A DNA stretch of 64,000 nt from Arctopsyche grandis (taxonomy: Eukaryota > Arthropoda > Insecta > Trichoptera > Hydropsychidae), in NCBI RefSeq assembly GCF_051622035.1, contig NC_135366.1, positions 9,021,001-9,085,000 on the forward strand, in the 5' to 3' direction. Made by a program: the position numbers and the translations under genes. How positions within the stretch are numbered: position 1 is the first letter of the stretch; each line of letters begins with the position of its first letter. Of the stretch, positions 41,481 through 52,908 are shown in pieces. The notes below the pieces were generated by a model, which was not told the origin of the DNA, did not search any database, and saw only the letters and a list, made by a program, of their open reading frames with translations.

Positions 41481-42456
41481 TGCATTGAACATGGGTCGTG
41501 TAATCCGTGTCATTCATTTGTCAACGTTTATAAAGTTTCGTTTACACCGGAATTTCTGAATTTATAACCATAACAGGATTACTCGTTGTAAATCCCTAAC
41601 TGCTGAGTATTTTAGATTGTGAGCATTACATTTTATCAACAATGAAGAAGATGGAACTAGTTTTGTAAAAATACATTCATTAATTAAATTAGCTTGATAG
41701 CTAAAATATATATATAAATAAATAAATAAATAAATAAATAGACTTCTTTCGTTTATTTTATATTGTTGCAAGATATATTAGAAAGTATATACACACCTTT
41801 ACATAACTTGAAATCCTTGGCGGTAGTTATCTAGGGCAGAGCATCATAACCTTTGGATATTCGCGGCACACATTGTTTACGACTCGTAGAGTTTGTCAGC
41901 TACGTACATACATACATACATATTTACTTCATCGGAAGTCGCTAGTTATTCCGTATATGCATAGGGACAAAACACTAACTAACATCGGTTTTCTCCCTCA
42001 CACGCGATCTCACTCGCACGCATTAGGCCGAAGTGCTGTTCAGGGAACACATTACCGCGATGCACAGGTTACGATGCTCTGATCTAGGGTTTGTTTGGAT
42101 TAGCTACAATTTTTATACCTGATTTCTATTGGATTTCTAAATAATTCTAGTTGGAAATGTTGGCGAAATTTTCAGCGTGGCGGACTTTCAACAGAAATGA
42201 CATCAGCACTCAAAGGGTTAAGCAAAGTCGTGTGACAAAAACAGGGAGATTTTCACGGCACGCAACGCGTACATTTTTTTTATTTTGTACAGGTAAAAAC
42301 CCATTACAGTATATCATAATACAAATAATAATAATAAAAGTCAACAGTATATGTACTAAAATAAAAATAAGTAATAAAGCAATAATATGCCGCAATGAAA
42401 CAATAATATGACATACCTGACAAAAAACATAGAAATGAAAAAATAGTAAAAACATA
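41480..42456. other. No gene recognised
   Basis: Mostly AT-rich sequence with an AAATA repeat near 41.71 kb and CATA runs. The short frames do not resemble known proteins. Confidence 0.35.
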
Positions 42457-42460
42457 ATAT

Positions 42461-42839
42461 TGTTACGTACGCCGCGGATTGAGCGAATTGCACTTAGACC
42501 AACGGATATCTGTTATCAGATTAACTAAATGCAGGCACTTACTTCCAAGGATTATATCTGAAGTGCATTTAGGCTAAACAATGACCGTTATTAGTTATTT
42601 CTCAGAATCGGTACGGGGAGACCCAATGTCGTGGAAATACATATCCGAATACGTGACTATACAACAGGTAAACAGATTAGGCGTCCTGAGAGATCTACCC
42701 TTTATAAGGCGGTACGTAGGCGATATCATGTCATTCTGGACGGAGCAGTGACAGTGTGTGTAACTCCTTAATCATCCATAAATGCCGTGAAACGACTGTT
42801 GGCCTTTTACTTGGATCCTCCACCCACCCCTACGCAACA
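42461..42839 (+). mobile_element. Solo LTR (Gypsy-like) with 4-bp ATAT duplication
   Basis: It runs from TGTTACGTACG to CCCCTACGCAACA, is 379 bp, and has TGTT/AACA ends. ATAT flanks it at 42457-42460 and 42840-42843. A TATAAGG box lies near the middle. Two related reverse-orientation fragments occur at 45056 and 60654, so the family is dispersed. A 4-bp AT-rich target and short LTR suit Gypsy. No internal region is present. Confidence 0.85.
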
Positions 42840-43120
42840 ATATTAAGGAAATTAAATATTTTGGATAGATCTACTAAACTGAACAAAAGTCACACTATAT
42901 AAATATGTCGATGTCCGTCTGATCAGCTACATATATAGTTAAATATCACAATGGCTGTGTGTTTAATTGTTGTTTTTTAACTAATAAAAAATTGCCGGTT
43001 GCATATGGATATGCATACACTTGCGACCTTCCAAACATATGCATTCTTTACGTGCAACTGCACCCGAATTCGGTTTGGGAACACCCACTATTTACGGTCA
43101 CAGGAGGGAAGCCAAGGACG

Positions 43121-43856
43121 CAGTGCCGGTTTTAGGTGGGGGGGGGGGGGGTGCCGAGTAAGGTAGGGCGCAACTCGATGCGCCGAAGGCGCTTTAAAAT
43201 TTGAAATTAGAGCGCTAAAGGACCTACAAAATTTTAGATTAGAGGAACAAAGGCGCTTCTACTTTCTAAACTGTAAAAATGTTTACAATATGTTCAGTTT
43301 CAATATATCGCTGGAAAGATTATAACTGATTCACATGCAATTATGCTCCTTAAATAATTACACACGATGTGAAGCAAAAATAGCAAATGTCAAAGCAGCT
43401 CGTTATCAAATTGTTGACGTTCATGATGCTTTAATTACTTTATCTGGAACTGAAAGAAAGGATACAGGTGTAGCTTATGAACCAACCACATTAACGGAAC
43501 AATTAAAAGATTACAGCTTTCTTGTTTCTGTAATTATTTGGTACGATGTTCTTTTTCAATTAAATTAATTTTTATTTCTTAGATAAGACATTAGTGTCAA
43601 AGAAAGAAAGATTCGTTGAACAAATATTCGTTGAAACAGTTGAACAAATATTCACACGCGTGGGGGTTTTTGTGCATTTTGTAAACAATCTTCAAATTGT
43701 TCAAATTGTGGAAAGAGCAGATCTTCAAATTAAGCTCACCGTGAAAAAAAAATCTGATATGAATTTAATGAACTTAGAGATGAACCTATTAATTCAAAAG
43801 CCTTTCTTTCAAATAAAGTTCAAGATAAAATAAATCCAACTAATGTGATAAGTAGA
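43121..43856 (+). pseudogene. hAT transposase remnant (ZMYM1-like)
   Basis: The left terminus CAGTGCCGGTTTTAGG matches the 998-2091 element. The frame at 43335-43568 reads TRCEAKIANVKAARYQIVDV and LKDYSFLVSVIIWYDVLFQL, recognisable as the hAT transposase block TRWxSRxxAVKxxRYQ, then FLLxxxIWYDxLFxxN. The next coding piece follows a short intron-like gap ending in TTTCTTAG at 43582. The interior after 43640 matches 1430-1560. No right terminus is found, so it is truncated on the 3' side. It is fragmentary and cannot be autonomous. Confidence 0.75.
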
Positions 43857-43859
43857 GAT

Positions 43860-44970
43860 CGGATCGGAAGCGTGCCGTTCATTGTTAATTGTTCGCTGTG
43901 CTTTGTCCAATTTTATGAATAACCTTATTTTTTGCACTCTAGCTTTGTAAATAGACCCAAAACGCCCTGATTCCTGGAAAATAGACCCTATCCGCCCTTT
44001 AGTAATAAGCAGATATTGACGGACAAGTTTCTTTTGCCCACAAAAAATGGTTTACTACTGTCAACCTTTGCTTTGTAGGACAGTAGTAATTGACAATATT
44101 GAACCATTTTTGTGCCACCGATTCAGAGATCACACCTTTTTACACCTTTTACACCTTCTTACGCTGGTAAGAAGGTGTCAAAAGAGGTGGGACCGAGAAC
44201 ACTCGCCCCACCCACCGAGATCTACGTATTTTTGCTCTGATACAAAGCGCACGTAGACAGGATCCTTAAGCATTGCACTGCGTTGAGGGTACGTTAAACG
44301 AATAAAATATCCTTTTAAAACCTCAGCCGAGTTTCTATAGGTCAGAGCACTGGTCAAAAACCAAACCTCCTGTCCAATATAAAGAGGGAAACTGAGACTG
44401 TTGCCAAAGTCCTTTCCTGTTTTGATAGAAATCGACTCGTGGACGGTGAATTAAGAAAGAAAGAAAAAAACAATACAATGAGTGTTGCCAGTGGACCGTG
44501 CACACCGCCGAGCACAATATGCTCAGTTTCTAGTAAATCAAAGCGGTCGGTGGGCAACGGTGCGTGATTCGTTACGATTGTGGACTACAGGTGGACGATC
44601 AGGTGCTATGACCAGTTTGTTAGCCAGCTCACGTGCTCCAAGAACGATGATGATCACTGTGACGTCATCAGTTTTTTAACTGGACGGGAAGTTACGCACT
44701 TTAACCTTCAGCATTGGTAGTAATAATAATCTGAAGCAGTGTGAAACTTTCGCTATTTGGCGATTGCGAGCGGAAGCTTTTATGACAATTTATGCACCAA
44801 TTTTTTCCAAAGAACAAATTTACATTTATTATAAGTAATATACAGGTACATACGTATTACAGATATAAATAATAACATTTTCAGTAATATTTTTACTTTA
44901 TTTTCTATTGTGGCACTGCTAGCCTGTGTGGGTTTGGATTTTTTTGACGTCAACAAACGGGTCTATCCTT
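43860..44970. other. No gene recognised
   Basis: The stretch 44340-44680 is GC-richer than its surroundings and has open frames on both strands of 60-67 codons, none recognised. A small inverted AAGAAGGTGT/ACACCTTCTT pair lies at 44150-44180. Confidence 0.35.
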
Positions 44971-44979
44971 AGATACATA

Positions 44980-45913
44980 TAGGGCCTTTCTAAGTTAGCG
45001 CCCGGGTGCAAAATCAAAATTTGCGCCCTTCCCCCCAAAAAATTAAAAATAATAATGTTGCGTAGGGGTGGGTGGAGGATCCAAGTAAAAGGCCAAAGTC
45101 GTTTCACATAATTTATTGGTGATTAAGGAGATACATACACTGGCAATGCTCCGTCCAGAATGTCTTGATATCGCCCAAGTACCGCCTTATAACAGATAGG
45201 TCGCTCAGGGCATCTTCGACGTCCGGTTACTTCCCTATTGTTTAGGCATGTACCTGAATATGTATTCCCACGACACTCAGTCCCACGCTATCGGTCACTT
45301 CTAAGAACTCCACGGGAATGCGACCGAGTGCCGCTACTACGCCAATTCGGTGACCATTGTTTAGCCTACTTGCACTTAGTCTGGAGATAATCTGGAGAAA
45401 ATAAAAATATATAAAAATATTTTCGCGATTTCAAAAATGTATCAAAAAAGTTGTTGGTCCCATCACGTCGCGTCAAATTTGAGAGGGGCGGCATCACAAA
45501 GAATGCGTTTTTTTGTGCGCCTCCTATACGATTGATAACTCCTATACGATCTATTCCGAACATTTCACCTTATTATTCAAAGTTGAAGGCCTTTCGTAGT
45601 TATATTTATATTAAATCTTAAAGTACCTATTAAATATGTACCTATTAAAGACTTAAATTATTGACAGTTTAATTGTTATCTGATATTAGTTATTGAATAC
45701 ATGTCAATGTGCATTACATTTCTGCCATCGCTGCTTTTTTTCCACACTTTTGCACACGAAACGTAGACGTTGAAAATGTATTTCAATTTTTGTTTATAGG
45801 AAGCTGTCGATATATTTTTTTTTATATAATTTTTTTTCGTGGAGCTAGGCGCCCTTTGGGGCTTTGGCGCCCGGGTGCTATGTACCCTCAAATCCCCCCT
45901 TAGAGCGGCCCTG
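44980..45913. mobile_element. hAT-like element containing an LTR fragment
   Basis: The left end TAGGGCCTTTCTAAG and right end CTTAGAGCGGCCCTG are imperfect inverted repeats, and GCGCCCGGGTGC occurs near both ends. The flanking octamers GATACATA (44972-44979) and AATACATA (45914-45921) differ at one base. An LTR fragment lies at 45056-45392. No intact transposase was recognised. Confidence 0.55.
45056..45392 (-). mobile_element. LTR fragment, same family as 42.46 kb
   Basis: On the reverse strand it ends in CCACCCACCCCTACGCAACA like the 42461-42839 LTR and shares GGCCTTTTACTTGGATCC and TTGTTTAGCC-type segments through most of its length. The far end is lost. It is more diverged than the 42.5 kb copy. 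Confidence 0.7.
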
Positions 45914-46047
45914 AATACATATGTATAATATGTAGTCTTCTGTAGGAACAACTGAAGTATGTAGATGGGGTTGTACTTGCTCGTCTTCATTAGTTACTCG
46001 TTTTCCTAGACGACCTGGTGGTTGCTGGTTGTTGATACATAATTAAG

Positions 46048-46427
46048 GGGTGCACCTCACGGGATCGAATGTGAAATGCATGAAAAACCAAATATCGGAA
46101 GGCAAAGATCGAAAATCGAAAGATCTTAAGTCGAAAGATCAAAAAAAAAAAATGGTGCATGGTAAACGGTACATACTCACTAAATTTGCGCGAGCAGGAT
46201 ACAACAGAAACAAGAGGAACCGGCTTTTCCTCCCGTATTCTGCGCGCGCACATTAATACGGGAGGAAAAGCCTGTTCCTCTTGTTCCTGTTGTATTCTGC
46301 TCGCGCAAATTAAGTGAGTATGTACCGTTTACCATGCACCCTTTTTTTTGATCTTTCGATTTTCGATCTTTGCCTTCCGATATTTGGTTTTTCGTACATT
46401 TCACATTCGATCCCGTGAGTTAGACCC
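46048..46427. mobile_element. Near-palindromic foldback element, 9-bp duplication (copy 1)
   Basis: Perfect 9-bp direct repeats ATAATTAAG lie at 46039-46047 and 46428-46436. The arms carry CACGGGATCGAATGTGAAAT, AATATCGGAAGGCAAAGATC, GAAAGATC, GGTGCATGGTAAACGGTACA and AATTTGCGCGAGCAGGATAC, all repeated in inverse. The whole 380 bp folds onto itself with a short loop of CGCGCGCACATTAATACG type. No coding capacity. The duplication length fits Mutator-like elements. Confidence 0.88.
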
Positions 46428-48457
46428 ATAATTAAGTTATCTATCCCAAGTATTGTAGTTATGCCAAATTTCATACATGGGTGTTCAGCAAAAGAAATAA
46501 TTTTGGAATTTGCCTCAATGGTCATAGCTGATGCATATACATATATACATATGTATGTACTAGTTATGTTAATAAGTAACTTAGTTTTATATTTTAATTT
46601 AATATAACCTTGTTGCATGCTATGCGATTTCAATAACAACGGTACATCCTTTTAGGATGTCGATTTTCTTTTTTCCGCATTCCACATTTTTAATTGTTTT
46701 TCCAGAACACCGGCGTGAAATGCATTGACGAGAGGATAAGGAAGAGTGGACTAATATTTAGCAAGAAGGTGGGAGGTGATGAGCAGTTGTGCGTTGGAGT
46801 ATGAAGGTAGCTGATGCGGAGCAACCCCAGCACCAGTGCAGTTTGAAACTACGCAGTGTGCGCATCGTACACACTGTATGTTCTATATTCAACACTTATC
46901 TATTTATTTTATAGAAGCGAAAATATATTTGGATACTCAATAAGGTGTTGTGCTACACGATTCAGAAGTTTATGTTTTCATTTCAAAAAGTTTTGCAAAA
47001 AAACACTTCAGCTGAAAGGAATAAATATATTGTCATAAAGGATTTTTTTCATTCGGTAAGTAGCAATAATATATCATAATTGTAATTAAATACATTATGT
47101 TATTCGATGAAAAATTTTTATATAGAAATTCAAATACACATTAAAATATTATAGTAGAATTTTTACATTAAAAAAAATCCTATGGTATTTAATTGAAAAG
47201 TAATATAGTATTATATTATATTATACAATTGATTTATATGATAGATAATGTATATTTAATTATTGGCTATGTGGATATCTATAGATTTTCTATGGTAAGA
47301 GTTTTTTGAAATCTTTTCTTAAAACTCAACCATCAACCATCTAAAAAAACTTTTTCTAAGTAAATTATATCATATTATGTGTAAAATATAATTATATGAT
47401 GCTACATTTACATATATGTAATATTAAATATTTAAATTGTATGTAATTATCTATTATAGTTCCTTTAATACAAAAAATCAAGATTCCTTACTTTAGTTAC
47501 TTATAGAGTTTGGTTAATTTAACCGTTCTTATTAATGAAAACAATATGATAATTTACTGAAATTGTAAACGAATTTTTTAATGTTTTTGAAGAAGTAAAC
47601 TTTTTTTATGCATATGATTATCAATGTCATTGAAATTCAGTTAGCTAACGTGAAAAAGAAAATGAAATAAATTGCAATCTATCAAAATAATATCTAAACT
47701 GTTTAGAGAAACCACTTTCACTGTACGTCTTATGCAAATTTTTATGAATATTAAATTTTTGTGATTTGATGAACAAAATAACAAATATACTTTCATTTAG
47801 TCCAAAATAAATACGATAGAAAACCCATAGTAAATATTTCGACTGCGGCATACATATACATATCTGCCACACAATTTCTCTTCCTTGATAAATTCAAATT
47901 TTGCTAGACTAGGAGATTCGCAGAATCAACAGCGCGAAACTTTTAAAATTAGTTTCGCCATAGTTAGCAGACGAGACCATTGTTCTTGTCGCTTAACACC
48001 AGTCGTTACACAATCATAAAAAAATACCCTCTTAGAAATATTTTAAGCGAGCGGAAAATTCAAATGAAAAAATAGTCCTTCAATTTAGATTACTACTTAT
48101 AATTAACGTGGTATATTTATGCGTAATGTTTTTTTTTTTTAATTCTATTTTGTTCATTGTATGACGTGCAATTACCAATTGGACATCAGTCATATGTTAC
48201 AGTGGCACAATAGAACAATTATAAGTCAAGTTCGTATGCATGTGTGTATACCAACAGGTAAAATTATTGGACACTTATACAATAGTACCTGTACGACTTG
48301 GAGACATCGTCTCGGTGATGATCACAACTGTACTTTTATTGGCAGACTATAAAAATCTATGAGAGTAACATATCCATCAAAGCTAACAGTAACGTAATCG
48401 CTATGACAATCAATCCCTGTATACACGTGTGTCAAATTTCACGCATATGTATTATAT
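46428..48457. other. AT-rich gene desert
   Basis: No coding sequence, RNA gene or named repeat recognised. Confidence 0.4.
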
Positions 48458-48837
48458 GGGTCTACCTCACGGGCCCGAATGTGAAACGCCCGAAAACGCA
48501 AATATCGGAAGGCAAAAATCGAAAGATCTTAAGTCGAAAGATCAAAAAAAAGGGTGCATGGTAAACGGTACATACTCACTTAATTTGCGCGAGCAGGATA
48601 CAACAGGAACAAGAGGAACCGGCTTTTCCTCCCGTATTCTGCGCGCGCACATTAATACGGGAGGAAAAGCCTGTTCCTCTTGTTCCTGCTGTGTCCTGCT
48701 CTCGCAAATTAAGTGAGTATGTACCGTTTACCATGCACCCTTTTTTTTGATCTTTCGAATTAAGATCTTTCGATTTTCGATCTTTGCCTTCCGATATTTG
48801 CGTTTTCGGGCGTTTCACATTCGTGCCCGTGAGACCC
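48458..48837. mobile_element. Near-palindromic foldback element (copy 2)
   Basis: Same family and size as 46048-46427: it starts GGGTCTACCTCACGGG and ends CCCGTGAGACCC. The arms contain CCCGAATGTGAAACGCCC and AACGCAAATATCGGAAGGC. Flanking ATTATAT (7 of the expected 9 bases) lies on both sides. Arms match almost perfectly. Confidence 0.85.
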
Positions 48838-50690
48838 ATTATATATACGTATTATTAAATTTAGCTATGTATTTGGGATGAATGTAAATTTCGCAATTTT
48901 GGATGATTTCTGATTACATTTTCACTTTCCCCGAACGTCTGAAAACTTAAAGGAAAGAGAAGGTGAACGGATACTTGCATACAAGGCGATCAGTTAACTG
49001 AAACGGATGCAGTCATCTGCTTACTGACGCCATTTAAATTTTCGTTTTGATCATATCATTTTTTTTGTATGTACGCATAAATTAAACTATTTTTTTTTTA
49101 AATATACGTACATATGTATGTGCATTCACGTTTTGATTAGGAGATTTTTTGGTTAATCTAAGATTGTGTAATCTCACAGCAATTTCCATATAATTAATAT
49201 TAGCCTACTTAATTTTTTATTAATTTATATTAATTATATTATAAAATTACAGTACGTGTTTCCTTTTAAGTATTTAAACTCCTCACTTAAATTAATTATC
49301 CGAGAGATATAAATATTGGGCAACAAATTTTCGAGTTAAAAGTGCGGTCGGCATGTTCAAAAATTTAATCGCTGAAAATGTTTTAGATATCATTTTCGTA
49401 AGCATCGTTGGTTTTTATGAAATGGCGAAATGTGCACATCGCATGGAAGAAGAATGTGAATGGTGGACTTCTTATTACAATTTCATTAGCATTTCGGTCG
49501 TGATGTCTACATACATTCATTTTTGTCATATTGCTGATAAAATGCTGCTTTTTTTTAATTATTACATTTTAACTACGTATCGATTCCCGCCTCTAAGTTT
49601 TGACATTGTTTTAGTTAGCAATTATAATAATTGATGTCTGCTTTCCAAGATGCGTAGCTCGCGTTTTTGAGTCTCAAATTTGTATTCGTAATTTAATTTA
49701 CGTATAAGGTTGCATATAAATTTTACATTATGAGAGAAAGTATGATGTATTGACTTTTCAATTTCAAATTTTAAATGTACAAATATATACCTGTGTACTA
49801 ATCAAATCGCATATGTAACGAAAATATAATGTTCTTCAATACTTCTACAACCTTTCTAGTCCTAACCAGGCGGATCGGTATGCAAACGCTCAATTACAAT
49901 TACGAAAAAGACGTGTAATTGAAATATAATAAATTAGCAATTAAACAAATGCATGCAATAATAAAATTCCTTGAATTTGACATGTTCTAAAAATTCGACT
50001 AATGTTGAAATAAATAGTTTAAAAAAAAATAATGCGTTTAAATTTGGCAACTCTCTCCTTTGACAAAAAAAATAGCAACGCTACGTTTCGATTTAAACAA
50101 TAAGGCTTTGTCCACATCTAGTTCAAGTGGCCGGTCAGTTTCCGCTCTGGATAACGCAAATCTTGTTCCGTTCTTGGTTTTCTTGGTCGACTTTGGTAAA
50201 GCTTAGATACTTAACATATGAGGTCGGTCACAAAATTAAAACGCCTAATTGAAAATCGGTAATTAAACTTTATGTAATTACGAGCTCAAAACAATAAAAG
50301 TAAAAAAAAAAACAAAGCAATTTTGTAACGAGAAAGAAATTTTCTAACATCATGTTTAATTGGTGATTAATCCGTGATATAGAGTGAATTACCCAAATAG
50401 TGATAATAGTATGCTATAAAAACAACAATTTATATTAGTATTTAATAAACAAATAAAATTCATACATATAAAGCCTAATTTAGAAACTGTGCTCAAAGAA
50501 ACATTTGAATCCTAGATATTTACAAGCTCTGATGATTTTACGAATGCTTGGAATTCAATAATACCTTAATATTTGCTAGGTATTACGAATAAAGGTAATG
50601 AGTATCGTATAACGATAGCTCTAAGAATGTGTTCAAAACAAAAATGTGACTTTCCAACTCAGTTTAACAGTCGAGTGACATTTTAATGAA
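48838..50690. other. AT-rich gene desert
   Basis: The longest frame (49353-49634, 93 codons, +) has no recognisable motif. Nothing else supported. Confidence 0.4.
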
Positions 50691-50699
50691 AACCTAACC

Positions 50700-51424
50700 C
50701 CTTCATCTAAGCTGGTACCAATTTACAGTTGAACTTTATTTTCAGTTGTAATAAATTTTGACCATTTGGAATGTAATTCTCCACATGAATCAACTTGCGT
50801 GGGTTAGACGATATATATTCCAACTAGCCAAAATATATTACAACTGAAAATACGCTTTAACTAAAACGGCAGTTGATACCAGGTTAGATGGAATATATTC
50901 CAAATAGTCAAAATATATTAGAACTGAAAGATACACTTCAACTGTAACATATATACATAATACGTATGTATGATATGTATATTTACAGAAAAAAATAGTA
51001 ATCACACGTACATAGTCAAGTTTATATTTACAATGCTAATGAAAATGATGAGCTTGAAAAGATGTGTCCCAAATGCAAGCCAGTAACCATAGTTACAAAA
51101 GGAAAGGAACATCGCATAAAGGTAAATTAAATTAAGATATATATGTACCTACATATGTTACAGTCGAAGTTTATTTTCAGTTGTAATATATTCCAACTGA
51201 CATTTTAGGTCATTCATATTCGAATACAATTCAATTAGTAAATTATATCTAGTCAAAATATATTACAGCCGAAAATACAATTCAACTATGACTATAGTTG
51301 GTACCAGGTTAGATGGAATATATTCCAACTAGCCAAAATATATTACAACTGAATGATACACTTCAACTGTAATATTTATACATAATACGTATGTATGATA
51401 TGTATATTTACAGAAAAAAATAGT
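50700..51424. repeat. Local repeat cluster with a 125-bp direct duplication
   Basis: Segments 50876-50998 and 51302-51424 are near-identical, sharing ACCAGGTTAGATGGAATATA, ACACTTCAACTGTAA and ACGTATGTATGATATG. Between and before them CAACTGAAAATA and TTTATTTTCAGTTGTAA motifs recur in both orientations. Confidence 0.7.
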
Positions 51425-51572
51425 TTGCTTTATGTATAAGATTCAAAATTTGGGAATAATTTTTGACTATTGATCAAATAATGGCACGCTATTATAGTGA
51501 ATATATAAACCACGGGTGACCGTAAAAAACTCTACAGTGAAAAAGTCGAAAATGTTCATTTACCATGCATAC

Positions 51573-51729
51573 CAGTGGCGTGCGCTGAAATTCTCTCTTT
51601 TTGTCGTACAGCCTTACTTAATGTGCACGAGCAGGATACAAGAGGAACAGGCTGTTCCTCTTGTATCCCGTTCGTGCACATTAAGTAAGGCTGTACGACA
51701 AAAAGAGAGAATTTCAGCGCACGCCACTG
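51573..51729. mobile_element. hAT-like palindromic foldback
   Basis: Termini CAGTGGCGTGCGCTGAAATT and AATTTCAGCGCACGCCACTG are exact inverted repeats, and the 157-bp element is a near-perfect palindrome. Perfect 8-bp duplications ATGCATAC lie at 51565-51572 and 51730-51737. The core GAGCAGGATACAAGAGGAAC is related to the centre of the 46.0/48.5 kb elements. Confidence 0.93.
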
Positions 51730-51767
51730 ATGCATACATATAAAAAACGGTTAGTATATATATATAT

Positions 51768-51936
51768 CATTGGCGTGCGGTAAAACTCTCTCTCCCCCCG
51801 TCGTACATCCTCACTTAATTTGCGCGAGCAGGATACAACAGGAACAAGAGGAACGGCTTTTCCTCCGGTATCCTGCGCGCGCACATTAAACAAGGCTGTA
51901 CGACAAAAAGAGAGATAATTTCACCGCTTGCCACTG
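51768..51936. mobile_element. hAT-like foldback with the same core as the 9-bp family
   Basis: It starts CATTGGCGTGCGG (one change from CAGTGGCG) and ends CGCTTGCCACTG, flanked by ATATATAT (51760-51767, 51937-51944; weak evidence within a TA run). Its centre CTTAATTTGCGCGAGCAGG, ATACAACAGGAACAAGAGGA, CCTGCGCGCGCACATTAA is almost identical to the centre of the 46.0 and 48.5 kb elements. Confidence 0.8.
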
Positions 51937-51956
51937 ATATATATATTATATATACA

Positions 51957-52064
51957 TAGTACCGTTTACCATGCACCCTTTTTTTTGATCTTTCGATTTT
52001 CGATCTTTGCCTTCCGATATTTGCTTTTTCGAACTTTTCACTTTCGGTGCCGTGAGGTAGACCC
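51957..52064. mobile_element. Right half of the 9-bp foldback family (copy 3)
   Basis: It runs from GTACCGTTTACCATGCACCC through TCTTTGCCTTCCGATATTTG to GTGAGGTAGACCC, matching the right arm of the 46.0 and 48.5 kb elements. The left arm is absent; a hAT-like foldback stands 20 bases upstream in its place. Confidence 0.8.
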
Positions 52065-52104
52065 ATAAACCACATATCATTTGAAAAAAAATCGAATATT
52101 TACA

Positions 52105-52316
52105 TTATAAAACAGGAGCTACGTATGTATGTATAAAGTGCTTAAACAGATCAACGTACTTTTCTATGGCGCGTTGTGCTCGAAAGGCGTAACCATGTAG
52201 CACACAATTGTAGCACACACGCCGTGACGTCTCCTCCACTTGTCTCAATTTTCTGGTCAGAAGACGTTGACGATGGCGTAAATGATTGTGTATTCTACAT
52301 TTGTGCGGATTTCTAT
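52105..52316 (-). CDS. Possible terminal exon of an unrecognised protein
   Basis: On the reverse strand an acceptor-like TTTTAACAG is followed by an open frame to a stop at 52105: RNPHKCRIHNHLRHRQRLL, then EETSRRVCYNCVLHGYAF, RAQRAIEKYVDLFKHF. It is basic with paired cysteines and no repetitive bias, and its third positions are GC-richer than the flanks. I recognise no family. No upstream exon was found, so it may be a chance frame or an eroded gene. Confidence 0.22.
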
Positions 52317-52908
52317 CTGTTAAAATCATTACAATCAAATATATTTACTACTACTATCCAATGTAAAACTGCGAATGCACTTATCCGGTCAATCAACCAA
52401 GTTTTTTTTACATAAGTGTATGCACATTTAATTAAAAATATTGCTTGTTTTCTAAAGGATGTTGGGCAAAAGAAGCTGGCGTCCTATAATTTGCATACAA
52501 TTAAACACATACATAGAAGGCATAGAGTTTAACTCTAAATTCGTTTTTCTTCTTAACGCCTTACCTATCCTTGAATAGAACAATGAATGCTAAGGGAAGT
52601 GTGATTGTTTCATCACTAGCACATTGTTTCGTTTATTATATTATACGAGGTGCAATACAAAAAAATTTCGAACGCATGCCAAAATTGCACATCCAAAGGT
52701 TACGTAATTCTCTAATCGTTCTTTTTATTGTTATCGAACGGTGAATGAAATTGAAGTGGATCACAAAAGATCCGCAGACAATGGTGTTATAGAAATGTTA
52801 AAGAAGACATTGTTTCGAAATACTTGATTTATTTGATTACGATAAATGTTTTAGGGTGATGGTGGTAAGGAGGAGTGAATCGCGTGATGAGGTAGTCCAG
52901 TATATGCA

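Noticed and set aside
46050-46404. Frames with SKDLKSKDQKK and related peptides at 46, 48.5 and 52 kb
   Set aside because: They are translations of the palindromic foldback family, present on both strands because the element is palindromic.
49353-49634. 93-codon frame on the + strand
   Set aside because: AT-driven composition with no recognisable motif, acceptor or upstream context. It could not be supported as a gene.
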